Source of the DNA: a virus | Reading direction: 5' to 3' (one strand) | IMG/VR virus record: IMGVR_UViG_3300038701_002504 | Coordinates: 45,509 to 109,508 of that record | DNA length: 64,000 bases | In this document: in pieces, positions 35,971-44,482 of the stretch | Position numbering within the stretch: the first letter of the stretch is position 1 | How the letters are laid out: each line of letters starts with the position of its first letter | Position numbers and translations under genes: made by a program | Notes under the pieces: model-generated | What the model was told of the DNA's origin: nothing | What the model saw: only the letters and a program-made list of their open reading frames with translations | Database searches by the model: none

Positions 35971-37971
35971 ATGGCATTCAGTATTTCACCAGCCGTGACT
36001 GTGCGTGAATTTGACTTGAGCGGGTACATTTCTAATGTATCAATTACTATAGGAGCGATGGCCGGAGTATTTAGATGGGGACCTGTTGACGATGCTGGTT
36101 TAGTTTCATCTGAACAAGCCCTTGTTGCTCGTTATGGTAAACCAAATTCAAATAACTTTGAAACATTTTACACAGCATCAAACTATCTTGCTTATTCTGA
36201 TAAATTATACGTATCAAGAGCTTCTGACGCAGCCGCATATAACGCTGGAGCAGGTTCAGGTGCTATTGCGAACACTCAGATCAAAAATGAAACCGATTTT
36301 AATAATAATGCTAACACTCTTCCAGCTGCTTCATATTTCTTTGCAAAATATCCTGGAGCAATTGGTAACAGCCTTAAAGTTTCTGTATGTGATTCTGCAA
36401 ACGCATATGGAGAAACAATCACCCCATCAACAGCAAATCTTGAAATTGATTTCGTTGTAAATAGCAATGTTGCTACAATTACAGTGACAGGTGCTAATAC
36501 TGCTGATGCTGAAACTCAGGCTAACACAGTCCTAAATCAGTTGCAGGTTGGAGATATTATCACAGCAGGTAATACAACAATCGGTAAACAGTTCCTTAAG
36601 ATTTCTACACTTGGAACAATTTCTTCAAACGGTGCCGTTGCAACTTTTGATGTGAATACAACAACAAAATACACATTAAGCTCAAACAACACTCTTGAAT
36701 CAGTAAAAAGAAACTGGGAATATTACAACTCTGTTGATCTTACACCAGGAACTTCTCCATATGTTGAAGCACGTGGCGGCGTAGGCGACCAGATGCATGT
36801 TATAGTTGTTGATGAGGATGGAGAATTCACAGGACAACCAGGTCAGATTCTTGAAGTATTTGAAAATGTTTCTCGTGCTACAGACGCAAGAGGTGAACAG
36901 GGTGGTTCAATCTATTACAAAGATGTGATTAATAACTCATCTAAATTCCTTTGGGCAACAAATGATAGAGCTGGATCAGTTTCAAACACATCAATCAATA
37001 TGACAGCTGTTGATACTCAGCCATTCACAGCTTCAATGAGTGGTGGTACAGATTCTCTTTCTGAATCTGCGATTCCTCTTGTTGATCTTGCTCGCTCATA
37101 TGATCTATACAAATCATCTGAAAAGTTTGATATCTCTGTTATTCTAACAGGTAAATCAGTTGGTGGTGTACATGGTGAAGGACTTGGTAATTACATTATT
37201 GACAATATTGTTGAAGCTCGTAAAGATTGTGTGGTAGTTCTATCACCTCAATTTGATGATGTTGTGAACAACCCTTATCAGGAAGCCGAAGCAATTGTTC
37301 AGTTTAGACAAGCTCTACGTTCAACATCATATGCATTCCTAGATTCTGGTTACAAATACCAGTACGACAGATATAATGATGTTTATCGTTGGATTCCATT
37401 AAACGGCGATATTGCTGGAACATTCTCAAGAACTGACGTTGATCGTGATCCTTGGTGGTCACCTGCTGGATACAATCGTGGTAATATCAAAAATGTTACT
37501 AAGCTTGCTTACAACCCAGATAAAGCTGATAGAGATATTCTTTACAAGAATTCAATTAACCCAGTTTTCCAGAGTGGTAATAGAGGACCAGTTCTATTCG
37601 GAGATAAAACTCTTCTAGCGAAGACTTCTGCTTTCGATAGAATTAACGTTCGTAGATTGTTCATTGTTCTTGAAAAAGCAATTGCAACTGCTGCACAAGA
37701 TCTTCTATTCGAATTCAATGATGCATTCACAAGAACACAGTTCAGAAACCTTGTAGTGCCTTACCTAAGAAATATTCAGGGCCGTAGAGGTATCTACGAA
37801 TTCAGAGTTGTTTGTGATGAAACTAACAACACAGGCGAAATTATCGATAATAACCAATTCGTTGGTGATATCTATATCAAACCTGCTAAGTCAATCAACG
37901 AAATTCAATTGAACTTCGTAGCAGTAAGAACTGCTGTTGACTTCGAAGAAGTTATCGGCAGATTCGGTTAA
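35971..37971 (+). CDS. gp18: Tail sheath protein gp18
   Basis: This 666-residue protein (T4: 659) starts SISPAVTVREFDLSGYI and has GVFRWGPVDDAGLVSSEQALVARYG. The C-terminal sheath core has PVLFGDKTLLAKTSAFDRINVRRLF, a FNDAFTRTQFRNLV segment and GIYEFRVVCDETNN, all classical for phage sheath proteins. It forms the contractile outer tail tube. AAAGGAGAAGAAACAA precedes the ATG, and a strong terminator follows. Confidence 0.95.
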   Translation: MAFSISPAVTVREFDLSGYISNVSITIGAMAGVFRWGPVDDAGLVSSEQALVARYGKPNSNNFETFYTASNYLAYSDKLYVSRASDAAAYNAGAGSGAIANTQIKNETDFNNNANTLPAASYFFAKYPGAIGNSLKVSVCDSANAYGETITPSTANLEIDFVVNSNVATITVTGANTADAETQANTVLNQLQVGDIITAGNTTIGKQFLKISTLGTISSNGAVATFDVNTTTKYTLSSNNTLESVKRNWEYYNSVDLTPGTSPYVEARGGVGDQMHVIVVDEDGEFTGQPGQILEVFENVSRATDARGEQGGSIYYKDVINNSSKFLWATNDRAGSVSNTSINMTAVDTQPFTASMSGGTDSLSESAIPLVDLARSYDLYKSSEKFDISVILTGKSVGGVHGEGLGNYIIDNIVEARKDCVVVLSPQFDDVVNNPYQEAEAIVQFRQALRSTSYAFLDSGYKYQYDRYNDVYRWIPLNGDIAGTFSRTDVDRDPWWSPAGYNRGNIKNVTKLAYNPDKADRDILYKNSINPVFQSGNRGPVLFGDKTLLAKTSAFDRINVRRLFIVLEKAIATAAQDLLFEFNDAFTRTQFRNLVVPYLRNIQGRRGIYEFRVVCDETNNTGEIIDNNQFVGDIYIKPAKSINEIQLNFVAVRTAVDFEEVIGRFG

Positions 37972-37994
37972 TTTCTTCAATATATAAATTAAAA

Positions 37995-38017
37995 GGGGCT
38001 AATTAGCCCCTTTTTTT
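37995..38017 (+). terminator. Intrinsic terminator after gp18
   Basis: GGGGCT / AGCCCC stem with an AATT loop followed by seven Ts. The complement also has AAAA before the stem, so it can stop the convergent minus transcript weakly. Confidence 0.85.
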
Positions 38018-38567
38018 ATTCTCTTCCTTCTAAAAGTTTATCAACCCACCATTGTGGTGCGTCACCCAAATCTACTCCATTTGCTTCATCTACATCACAC
38101 ACAACATATTCATGTCCCAATGATTTGAGATATTTTCCACCGGCACCAGGATCACAAACAGCAACCACATGTCTCATCTGCCTAATAGTCCACAACCATC
38201 TCTTAGTTGATTTATTTGGATTGTTGGAAAGAAGTGCTACACATGAATAACCCATCGATGTAAGACGTGTCGCATTGAATATTCCCTCAACAACAAACAA
38301 AGTCTTTGATAAATCCCATGATTCTAAACCCCAAACGCTTACTGCATCTTTATTTCGATAAGTGTAGTATCTTCCTTTTAAATCATTCTTCTGAACTTTT
38401 TCTCCATTTGGACGATAAGTTTGATATCCAACTAAATGTCCCGATAAATTCCATAGAGGAAATGTCGCACAATATTCATCCTCATCCAGCCATACTTTAT
38501 GATGGGAGAGGTCCAAATATCTGGATTTCAAATGTTCTTCAAGTTTTGACATTTGGACCTCTCCCAT
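38016..38567 (-). CDS. TOPRIM-domain protein (primase-like fragment)
   Basis: The 183-residue product has an N-terminal part with CATFPLWNLSGHLVGYQTYRPNG, like the substrate-facing part of phage primases, then a TOPRIM fold: TLFVVEGIFNATRLTSMGYS with the conserved Glu near residue 95, and VVAVCDPGAGGKYLKSLG. The second acidic motif, usually DxD, reads DPG here, so catalytic activity is uncertain. There is no helicase or zinc domain. Two starts are possible, 38567 (overlapping the upstream stop) and 38552 (GGGAGAGG before it). A 17-bp inverted repeat covers both. Confidence 0.65.
   Translation of the reverse strand: MGEVQMSKLEEHLKSRYLDLSHHKVWLDEDEYCATFPLWNLSGHLVGYQTYRPNGEKVQKNDLKGRYYTYRNKDAVSVWGLESWDLSKTLFVVEGIFNATRLTSMGYSCVALLSNNPNKSTKRWLWTIRQMRHVVAVCDPGAGGKYLKSLGHEYVVCDVDEANGVDLGDAPQWWVDKLLEGRE
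38502..38567. promoter_or_regulatory. Perfect 17-bp inverted repeat over the TOPRIM gene start
   Basis: ATGGGAGAGGTCCAAAT at 38502-38518 is the exact reverse complement of 38551-38567, with a 32-base loop. In the minus-strand mRNA the hairpin would contain the ribosome site GGGAGAGG and both candidate start codons. Confidence 0.75.
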
Positions 38568-38722
38568 TAATCCTTCTCTGCTTTTCTTACAGCGCCATAT
38601 ACAACTACAAGAACAGCATTGACAAATGCTAGAATAAGACCTATTATTGTTATTTCAGTGAATGCTAATGTAAGCATATAGCCAAAAAGACAGCCCTGAA
38701 TAATTAGAATAATATTACTCAT
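38567..38722 (-). CDS. Small membrane protein, 51 aa
   Basis: Start at 38722 (ATGGAGAAAGAAA before it). MSNIILIIQGCLFGYMLTLAFTEITIIGLILAFVNAVLVVVYG gives two membrane helices, followed by a basic tail RKAEKD. No family recognised. It is the first gene after the early promoter at 38754-38781 and is coupled to the TOPRIM gene by TAATG. Confidence 0.6.
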   Translation of the reverse strand: MSNIILIIQGCLFGYMLTLAFTEITIIGLILAFVNAVLVVVYGAVRKAEKD

Positions 38723-38753
38723 TTTCTTTCTCCATGTTTGTTTCGATAATGAT

Positions 38754-38781
38754 ACTATACACCGTTTCTCAGCAATGTAAA
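38754..38781 (-). promoter_or_regulatory. Early promoter of the gp18-gp19 island
   Basis: TTTACA, 16-base spacer with GAGAAACGGTG, TATAGT; the leader has ATTATCGAAACAAACATGGAGA as at 35642. Confidence 0.75.
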
Positions 38782-38791
38782 CCATATTTTT

Positions 38792-38799
38792 TATAAATA
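38792..38799 (+). promoter_or_regulatory. Late promoter TATAAATA for gp19
   Basis: Exact late consensus 25 bases before the gp19 ATG and back to back with the early promoter. Confidence 0.8.
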
Positions 38800-38824
38800 T
38801 CAATAAAATATAAAAGGAGAAGAA

Positions 38825-39373
38825 ATGGCATTTAATATTAACGAAATGCGTGCTGGTTTAGTTGGTGGTGGAGCTCGTCCTTCGCTTTTTGAAGTTATCA
38901 TTACAAACCCAATTTCATCAATTGCCGATATCCGCGTGCCTATTATGTGTAAAGCTACACAGTTACCAGGTCATACAATTGGTAAGATTGAAGTTCCATA
39001 TTTTGGTCGTAAAATTCCTATTCCAGGCGACAGAATTGTACAGGATTGGACTGTTACAATCATCAATGATGAAACTTTTGATGTTAGAAACGCACTTGAA
39101 ACTTGGTCAAATGCTATGAATTCTCAACAAGGGAACGTTGCAACCAGAGGAAGTTCTCCGTCTCTTTATACATCACAGGCATCTGTAAGACAGTTTGGTA
39201 AAGACGGAAGTGTTCTTCGTATTTATGAACTGAATGGAATATTCCCAATGGATATTTCTCCAATTGATCTGTCATGGGAATCAATTGATGTTATTGAAGA
39301 ATTCCAGGTTACATGGGCAGTTTCCGATTTTGCTGTGGTTGGTGGATCTTCCGGCGACGCTGGCGGCATCTGA
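38825..39373 (+). CDS. gp19: Tail tube protein gp19
   Basis: This 182-residue protein (T4: 163) has LVGGGARPSLFEVIITNP, CKATQLPGHTIGKIEVPYFGRKIPIPGDR and DWTVTIINDETFDVRNALE, the standard tail-tube pattern. Hexamer rings of gp19 form the tube through which DNA and cargo pass. It has its own late promoter and a weak terminator. Confidence 0.93.
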   Translation: MAFNINEMRAGLVGGGARPSLFEVIITNPISSIADIRVPIMCKATQLPGHTIGKIEVPYFGRKIPIPGDRIVQDWTVTIINDETFDVRNALETWSNAMNSQQGNVATRGSSPSLYTSQASVRQFGKDGSVLRIYELNGIFPMDISPIDLSWESIDVIEEFQVTWAVSDFAVVGGSSGDAGGI

Positions 39374-39392
39374 TATTACCTAATTTTATAAA

Positions 39393-39415
39393 ATGGGGCT
39401 TGGAATAGGCCCCAT
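39393..39415 (+). terminator. Hairpin after gp19
   Basis: ATGGGGC / GCCCCAT stem with a 9-base loop, followed by a mixed AT tract rather than a clean T run. It may be a terminator or an mRNA end stabiliser. Confidence 0.6.
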
Positions 39416-39422
39416 ATTATTT

Positions 39423-39430
39423 TATAAATA
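39423..39430 (+). promoter_or_regulatory. Late promoter TATAAATA for gp20
   Basis: Exact late consensus 22 bases before the gp20 ATG. Confidence 0.8.
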
Positions 39431-39452
39431 ATAATAAAATAAGGATTTTACT

Positions 39453-41153
39453 ATGGAACTTTTCGGATGGAAAATAGAAAAAAAGGAAGAAGAAAAAGAG
39501 ACTAAATCTCCTTTTCCTATGCTTGATGATGAAGGCTCTCTCATCATCGAAAAAAATTGGGTACCTGGTGCAGACCATGATGCCTATGCTGTTGCTACAA
39601 ATTTTGATGATGTGGTTTCTTCTGAAAGCGAGCTTATCACAAAATATAGAGAGATGTCTCAGCTGCCCGAAGTTGATTATGCTGTCGACGACATCATTAA
39701 TGAATTGATGTCTGTTGAAAAAGCAAATGATATTGTTGATATTGACCTTGATGAACTTGAATATTCTAAAGGTGTCAAAAACAAAATAACCGACGAATTC
39801 AATCACATTTTAACTCTATTGGATTTCAATAATTCTGCATATGAAATAGCGCGTAATTGGTACGTTGATGGTCGTTTAACGTACGAAATTATTGTCGATG
39901 AAAAAGATTATGTTAAGAATGGTATTAAAGAAGTTCGCTATATCGATCCAAGAACCATTAGAAAAATTAAAGAAATTAAGAACTCTCAGGGTAGAGCAAA
40001 TGCCATTTTAAAACAGTTAGCGGATGAATATTACATTTATTCACCAACTGGCTTTGGTAGACAGTCATTTAATACCGGAAGTATTTCAGGAACTGATGTT
40101 GTTAAAATGTCAGATGATTCTGTCGTTCATGTGACATCAGGAATTATGAACCATAATAAGACAATGGTTCAATCACATCTTCACAAAGCAATTCGTCCTC
40201 TTAATCAGTTGCGTGCACTAGAAGATGCTTCTATCATTTATCGTATATCTCGTGCACCTGAAAGAAGAATTTTCTATATTGACGTTGGTAACTTGCCTAA
40301 AGGTAAAGCCGAACAACACCTTCAAAATATTGCTCAGAAATATAAAAATAAACTTGTATATGATGGTAAAACTGGCGAAATACGAGATGACCGCAAATTT
40401 ATGACGATGACTGAGGATTATTTCCTTCCTCGTCGTTCTGATGGTAAAGCAACTGAAATCACAACGCTTCCAGGTGGTCAGAATCTTGGCGAATTAGAAG
40501 AAGTTAATTATTTCCTGAATAAATTCTATAGATCTCTTAATCTTCCAATTTCTCGTCTTGAAAGCCAAAGTGGATTCCAATTTGGTAGACAAACTGAAAT
40601 TTCTCGGGATGAATTAAAATTTGCTAAGTTTGTTGCGAGACTAAGAAAAAGATTTGCTCAGTTGTTCATTAAGCTTTTGAGAAGACAATTAGTGTTGAAA
40701 AATATTATGACTGCTGAAGAATTTGATAGTATTAAAAACAATATATCATTTGAATTTTCTGCCGACAACCTTATTGCTGAAAATAAAGAACAAGAAGTTC
40801 TAGCAGGTAGACTTGATATCCTGAATAATATTGACACTTATAAGGGTGTATACTTTTCTAAACAATTCATTCTTCGTAATGTTCTTCGTATGTCTCAGGA
40901 AGATATTGATGAGATGGAACAACAGATCGGAAAAGAAAAGAAAACAAATGAATATGACGAGGATAATCAGCTTAAATCATATAATGCTGATCCGAATGCA
41001 ATTGCACAAATGAACATGCAACAGGACCAACAAGATCACAGCCAAGAAGTTGAAAAAGATTCTCTAGAACATAAAAAGAAAATCGACAAAGAACTCCTTA
41101 AAAAAGGTTTAAATCCTAATCAACAAACACAATCTCAGGAAGAAAATGAATGA
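39453..41153 (+). CDS. gp20: Portal protein gp20
   Basis: This 566-residue protein (T4: 524) shows YREMSQLPEVDYAVDDIINE near residue 66, EVRYIDPRTIRKIKE near 163, APERRIFYIDVGNLPKGKAEQ near 269 and KFYRSLNLPISRLES near 353. These are typical T4 portal segments. The dodecamer is the DNA channel of the head and the start point of head assembly. The Gln-rich, charged C-terminus is extended compared with T4. It is followed by three candidate internal or core genes. Confidence 0.93.
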   Translation: MELFGWKIEKKEEEKETKSPFPMLDDEGSLIIEKNWVPGADHDAYAVATNFDDVVSSESELITKYREMSQLPEVDYAVDDIINELMSVEKANDIVDIDLDELEYSKGVKNKITDEFNHILTLLDFNNSAYEIARNWYVDGRLTYEIIVDEKDYVKNGIKEVRYIDPRTIRKIKEIKNSQGRANAILKQLADEYYIYSPTGFGRQSFNTGSISGTDVVKMSDDSVVHVTSGIMNHNKTMVQSHLHKAIRPLNQLRALEDASIIYRISRAPERRIFYIDVGNLPKGKAEQHLQNIAQKYKNKLVYDGKTGEIRDDRKFMTMTEDYFLPRRSDGKATEITTLPGGQNLGELEEVNYFLNKFYRSLNLPISRLESQSGFQFGRQTEISRDELKFAKFVARLRKRFAQLFIKLLRRQLVLKNIMTAEEFDSIKNNISFEFSADNLIAENKEQEVLAGRLDILNNIDTYKGVYFSKQFILRNVLRMSQEDIDEMEQQIGKEKKTNEYDEDNQLKSYNADPNAIAQMNMQQDQQDHSQEVEKDSLEHKKKIDKELLKKGLNPNQQTQSQEENE

Positions 41154-41461
41154 TAAAATTTAAAAATTTTCTTTTTGAGTATGAAGATTATTATTCTAAA
41201 GACAAATCAGTCGGCTCCGGTTTAAAACGTAAAAAATATAAAAACAAAAAACCAGGTAGATGGGCAAAACGTATTGGATCCGGAGTAGGAGCTGCAATTG
41301 GTGGGGCTGTTGGATTTGCGGCACGAGGAAATTATGGATTAGCAGGTGGTGCTGCAGCTGGTGGTGCAATTGGTTATAAAGCTGGAGAGGCTGCATCAAA
41401 CGCAAAAAGAAGAATTGCTGCAAATGCTTATGTTAAAAGAAGAAAAAAGCGTAATAGCTAA
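41150..41461 (+). CDS. Candidate internal head protein with glycine zipper, 103 aa
   Basis: The leader MIKFKNFLFEYED resembles a T4 capsid-targeting sequence, with LFE as a possible gp21 cut. A very basic stretch follows (GLKRKKYKNKKPGRWAKR), then a glycine-zipper segment (GAAIGGAVGFAARGNYG) from about residue 45 to 82, then another basic tail (KRRKKRNS). No named family. The composition, DNA-binding plus membrane-active, would suit a packaged and ejected protein. It overlaps gp20 by 4 bases. Confidence 0.55.
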   Translation: MIKFKNFLFEYEDYYSKDKSVGSGLKRKKYKNKKPGRWAKRIGSGVGAAIGGAVGFAARGNYGLAGGAAAGGAIGYKAGEAASNAKRRIAANAYVKRRKKRNS

Positions 41462-41465
41462 TTAA

Positions 41466-41473
41466 TATAAATA
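41466..41473 (+). promoter_or_regulatory. Late promoter TATAAATA for the gp67-like gene
   Basis: Exact late consensus 20 bases before the ATG at 41494, which is preceded by AAAGGAGATATAA. Confidence 0.75.
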
Positions 41474-41493
41474 TTATTAAAAAGGAGATATAA

Positions 41494-42072
41494 ATGTCAC
41501 TAGAAAAGTTACTTGTTGCGATAAAAGAAGGTAATTATGTTCAAGCTAAGGATGCTTTCTATCAAGAAGTGAATGAAAGAGTTAGCAATAAAATTGATGA
41601 AAAAAGATCTTCTATTTTAGAAGGCGAAGATAAAGAAGAATCAGAAGAAGAATCTGATGATGACGATGAAGAAGATGAAAACGACGACGACGATGATGAC
41701 AGTATAAAGGAATCTCTTTATTCTATGTCTGAATCTGAAATGAATTCATTTGTTGATTCATTGAATGAAACTGAATTAAATGTTCTATTATCTATTATTG
41801 AGTCTGACGAATATTTAATGGAAGGTATCGGTTCTAAAATTAAATCTGGTCTAAAAAAGACAGGTAATTTGGTAAAAAGAACTGCAGTTGGAACAGCTAA
41901 AGATGTAGCAAGAAATCTTGGACGTGGTGCAGCTGTTGCTGCGGGCGGAGCTGCTGGTATGGCAGCGGGTGGAATTCCTGGAGCAGTTGCTGGCGGAGTT
42001 GCTGGTAACATGGCATATCAAGCTGGAAAAGATACACTAAAAAAGAAATTGGCGGCTAGAAACAAAAAATGA
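41494..42072 (+). CDS. Prohead core protein gp67-like, fused to a glycine-zipper domain
   Basis: The first 70 residues follow T4 gp67: LEKLLVAIKEGNYVQAKDAFYQEV, then KIDEKRSSILEGED and a run of Asp and Glu. T4 gp67 ends there, at 80 residues. Here the protein continues to 192: a second acidic part, YLMEGIGSK with LME as a likely gp21 site, a basic stretch and a long Gly/Ala zipper (AAVAAGGAAGMAAGGIPGAV), ending basic. If cleaved, it would leave a small basic, hydrophobic fragment in the head. It lies between gp20 and gp21, as in T4. Confidence 0.65.
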   Translation: MSLEKLLVAIKEGNYVQAKDAFYQEVNERVSNKIDEKRSSILEGEDKEESEEESDDDDEEDENDDDDDDSIKESLYSMSESEMNSFVDSLNETELNVLLSIIESDEYLMEGIGSKIKSGLKKTGNLVKRTAVGTAKDVARNLGRGAAVAAGGAAGMAAGGIPGAVAGGVAGNMAYQAGKDTLKKKLAARNKK

Positions 42073-42428
42073 AAAAGATAACAGAAGGCATTTTAAATAA
42101 AAATTACGTTCAGGCTAAGGATGCCTTCTACGAAGAAGTTGACAGAAGAATCAACGAAAAAATAGAAGAAAAAAGAATTCAAATCCTTTCTGAAAAGAAA
42201 TGGAAACATTCTGGTCTTGCTGGTACAATTGGTGGTATTGCCGGTACAGTAGCCGGTGCAGGAACATTAAATCCTGCTCTTGCTGTTGCTGGTGGTGCAG
42301 CGGGTCTTGCCGCTGGAGAAGCTGGAGAGTATGCAGCTAAAAAAGTAGGTAGATTTGTTAAAAATAAATACCTTAGAAGAAAAAGAAAAAAAGCACAAGC
42401 TCTAAAGGTGAAAAACAATGGTAGATAA
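42069..42428 (+). CDS. gp67-like paralogue with glycine zipper, 119 aa
   Basis: The start NKNYVQAKDAFYEEVDRRINEK repeats that of the preceding gene, showing a tandem duplication, but the acidic region is missing. ILSEKKW gives a possible gp21 site (LSE), after which comes a Gly/Ala zipper (GTIGGIAGTVAGAG and VAGGAAGLAAGEAGE) and a strongly basic tail (RRKRKKAQALKVK). It overlaps both neighbours. The role is probably core component plus internal protein, by inference. Confidence 0.6.
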   Translation: MKKITEGILNKNYVQAKDAFYEEVDRRINEKIEEKRIQILSEKKWKHSGLAGTIGGIAGTVAGAGTLNPALAVAGGAAGLAAGEAGEYAAKKVGRFVKNKYLRRKRKKAQALKVKNNGR

Positions 42429-43803
42429 GCAGAAGACAATCGGCGGCAAAAAAGCATTTAAAGATATGTTTGGTGATCCTAAGATCTATCAAATTGACGA
42501 TCATGGGATTGAAGATCAGAAGGCCAAAAAAGATAAATCTCGTAAAGCTGATAAAGCTCCAGTTGCTGAGGGTATTAATGGTGAATGGACCAAGGAACGT
42601 TCACGCAGAGAAGATGAAAATATTAAAGCTGTAAAGAAGACATATGGCGATTTCAGAACTACTGTTGGAAAAAATTCAAAAGAGAAGATGAAAGAAATTG
42701 CTGCTTCTATGAATGAATCATGGGTTGTGACTATGCCTATATCTGATCCTGATAAAACTGGCAAAGAGATCAACAAAAGATTTATAGACCGCGGAATAGA
42801 TTATCAGGATATGGGATGGGACAAGCAAGGTAATCTTACTGTTGAATTTGATGATGAAAAAGAAGCAAAACGTGCTGCAATGATTTTAAAATCTTTCAGA
42901 CATTCTTCAAAAAATCAAATGCCTAAAGTTATGAAAGAATCTCTTTCTGATCTTAAATCTATGTATGCCTCATCAATACCTGAAATCGTCGATGAGATCA
43001 AAGAATTGTCATCAACTCTTATAGATTATTACATGGATCAAGAACAGGAATGGGCTGATACAAATGTTGCACCAGCTCCTGGTATGTATCTGGATTGGAA
43101 GGGTATCTATAGAGGTCTTGAAGATTTAAGAGATATTATGCTTTGTGCTGCACCAGATGAACTTGTTGGTATCGATGGAACAGATGATATGAATGAGTCT
43201 GCAAACGACTCAATGAGACAAAAAGTTATGTCAGCAATTGCAGCAGATATAAGAAAAACTAATGAAAAATTCAAAACTAAAAAAGATGTTGAAAGATATT
43301 TAGATTTCACCGGCGGCGACATCATTACTAAAATAACAAAGAATGATGATGATTTCAATAATATGCTTCAGTATGCTTCTGAAAAATTATCAAAGAATCT
43401 TAGAGAATCTAATCTCCATGAGATTTCAAAAGAAAGAAAAGATTCTTATGTAAAAAGATCTGCAACTGATGCCGGCTTAGCTAATTTTGGTAAAAGACAA
43501 TCTGATAAACCAGATGAAAAAAAGAAATTTGGTGATGTAGAAAGAAAAAGAAGAGCAGGTCTAAATTTAGCTCTTGCTAAAGGCGGTGACAAGCCTGTTT
43601 ATAAAAAAGAATCGCTTGATGAAGCATTCTCATCTGGATCATTGAAACTGATGGATGGATCAACATATAATTTAACATCAGACGAAGCAAAAGCTTTAAA
43701 TAAAGTGATGTCTTCAACAAAAGAAAAAGATCGTATGACAAAAAGAATCACTAAAAGTAAAAGTGATTTGAAGTCTATGATAGAATTTTCAAAGGAAGTG
43801 TAA
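42418..43803 (+). CDS. Prohead core / internal protein at the gp68 position, 461 aa
   Basis: The gene is between gp67-like genes and gp21, where T4 has gp68, but it is three times longer than T4 gp68 (141). It is rich in Lys, Asp, Glu and Ser. Near residue 340 it has LHEISKERKDSYVKRSATDA, a motif that recurs in virion proteins of unrelated phages. Segment ESWVVTMPISDPDK followed by VEFDDEKEAKRAAMIL may be a small ferredoxin-like fold. Several L-x-E sites could be gp21 cuts. A scaffold or internal polyprotein is the best guess. Confidence 0.5.
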   Translation: MVDKQKTIGGKKAFKDMFGDPKIYQIDDHGIEDQKAKKDKSRKADKAPVAEGINGEWTKERSRREDENIKAVKKTYGDFRTTVGKNSKEKMKEIAASMNESWVVTMPISDPDKTGKEINKRFIDRGIDYQDMGWDKQGNLTVEFDDEKEAKRAAMILKSFRHSSKNQMPKVMKESLSDLKSMYASSIPEIVDEIKELSSTLIDYYMDQEQEWADTNVAPAPGMYLDWKGIYRGLEDLRDIMLCAAPDELVGIDGTDDMNESANDSMRQKVMSAIAADIRKTNEKFKTKKDVERYLDFTGGDIITKITKNDDDFNNMLQYASEKLSKNLRESNLHEISKERKDSYVKRSATDAGLANFGKRQSDKPDEKKKFGDVERKRRAGLNLALAKGGDKPVYKKESLDEAFSSGSLKLMDGSTYNLTSDEAKALNKVMSSTKEKDRMTKRITKSKSDLKSMIEFSKEV

Positions 43804-44444
43804 TGAAACTTATAACAGAACAAAACTTTGATGTGAACTATATTAGAGAAAATCTAGAGGAAGGTAGAAAACCTACCTTATGGATCGAAGGAATTTTCAT
43901 GCAGGGGGACATTAAAAACCGTAATGGTAGAATTTATCCTGCTACAATTCTTGAAAGACAAATGAACTATTATGTTGAAAATTTCGTCTCAAAACATAGA
44001 TCGCTTGGAGAATTAAATCACCCAAATGGACCAACAATCAATCTTGATAAAGTATCTCATATGATTACTGAAATGAGACGTGATGGTTCTGATTTCTATG
44101 GTAAAGCAAAAATACTTGATACTCCAATGGGTAATATTGCGCGTTCATTAATTGATGAAGGTGCTTCTCTGGGAGTTTCAACAAGAGGTCTAGGATCTGT
44201 TAAACAATCTGGTGGTGCTATGGTTGTTCAAGAAGATTTTGTTCTGAATACAGTTGATATCGTTTCTCAGCCTTCTGCTATGGATGCGTGGGTAAATGGA
44301 ATCATGGAAGGGGTGGAATGGATCTGGGATGGTGATACTTTGAAAGAAGTAACATTAAATGAAATTAAAAAAGATTTAGACAAGCCACTATTAACTGAAG
44401 CACAAGTGTTAAGAAATTGGAAGAAATTTCTCAAAACGCTATAA
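43803..44444 (+). CDS. gp21: Prohead protease gp21
   Basis: The 213-residue product equals T4 gp21 (212). The serine protease pattern is clear: HRSLGELNHP with His73, and GASLGVSTRGLGSV with Ser126; DFVLNTVDIVSQPSA follows. It cuts core, capsid and internal proteins after (L/I)-x-E during head maturation, and it probably cuts its own N- and C-terminus (LTE near the end). It sits directly before the scaffold and capsid genes. Confidence 0.93.
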   Translation: MKLITEQNFDVNYIRENLEEGRKPTLWIEGIFMQGDIKNRNGRIYPATILERQMNYYVENFVSKHRSLGELNHPNGPTINLDKVSHMITEMRRDGSDFYGKAKILDTPMGNIARSLIDEGASLGVSTRGLGSVKQSGGAMVVQEDFVLNTVDIVSQPSAMDAWVNGIMEGVEWIWDGDTLKEVTLNEIKKDLDKPLLTEAQVLRNWKKFLKTL

Positions 44445-44446
44445 TT

Positions 44447-44454
44447 TATAAATA
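44447..44454 (+). promoter_or_regulatory. Late promoter TATAAATA for gp22
   Basis: Exact late consensus 28 bases before the gp22 ATG. Confidence 0.8.
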
Positions 44455-44482
44455 ATAAAAAATAAAAAATAGGAGTGATAAA

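Noticed and set aside
35847-36029. N-terminal extension of the small membrane protein
   Set aside because: The longer frame runs through the early and late promoters and into gp18; the ATG at 35846 has a good ribosome site.
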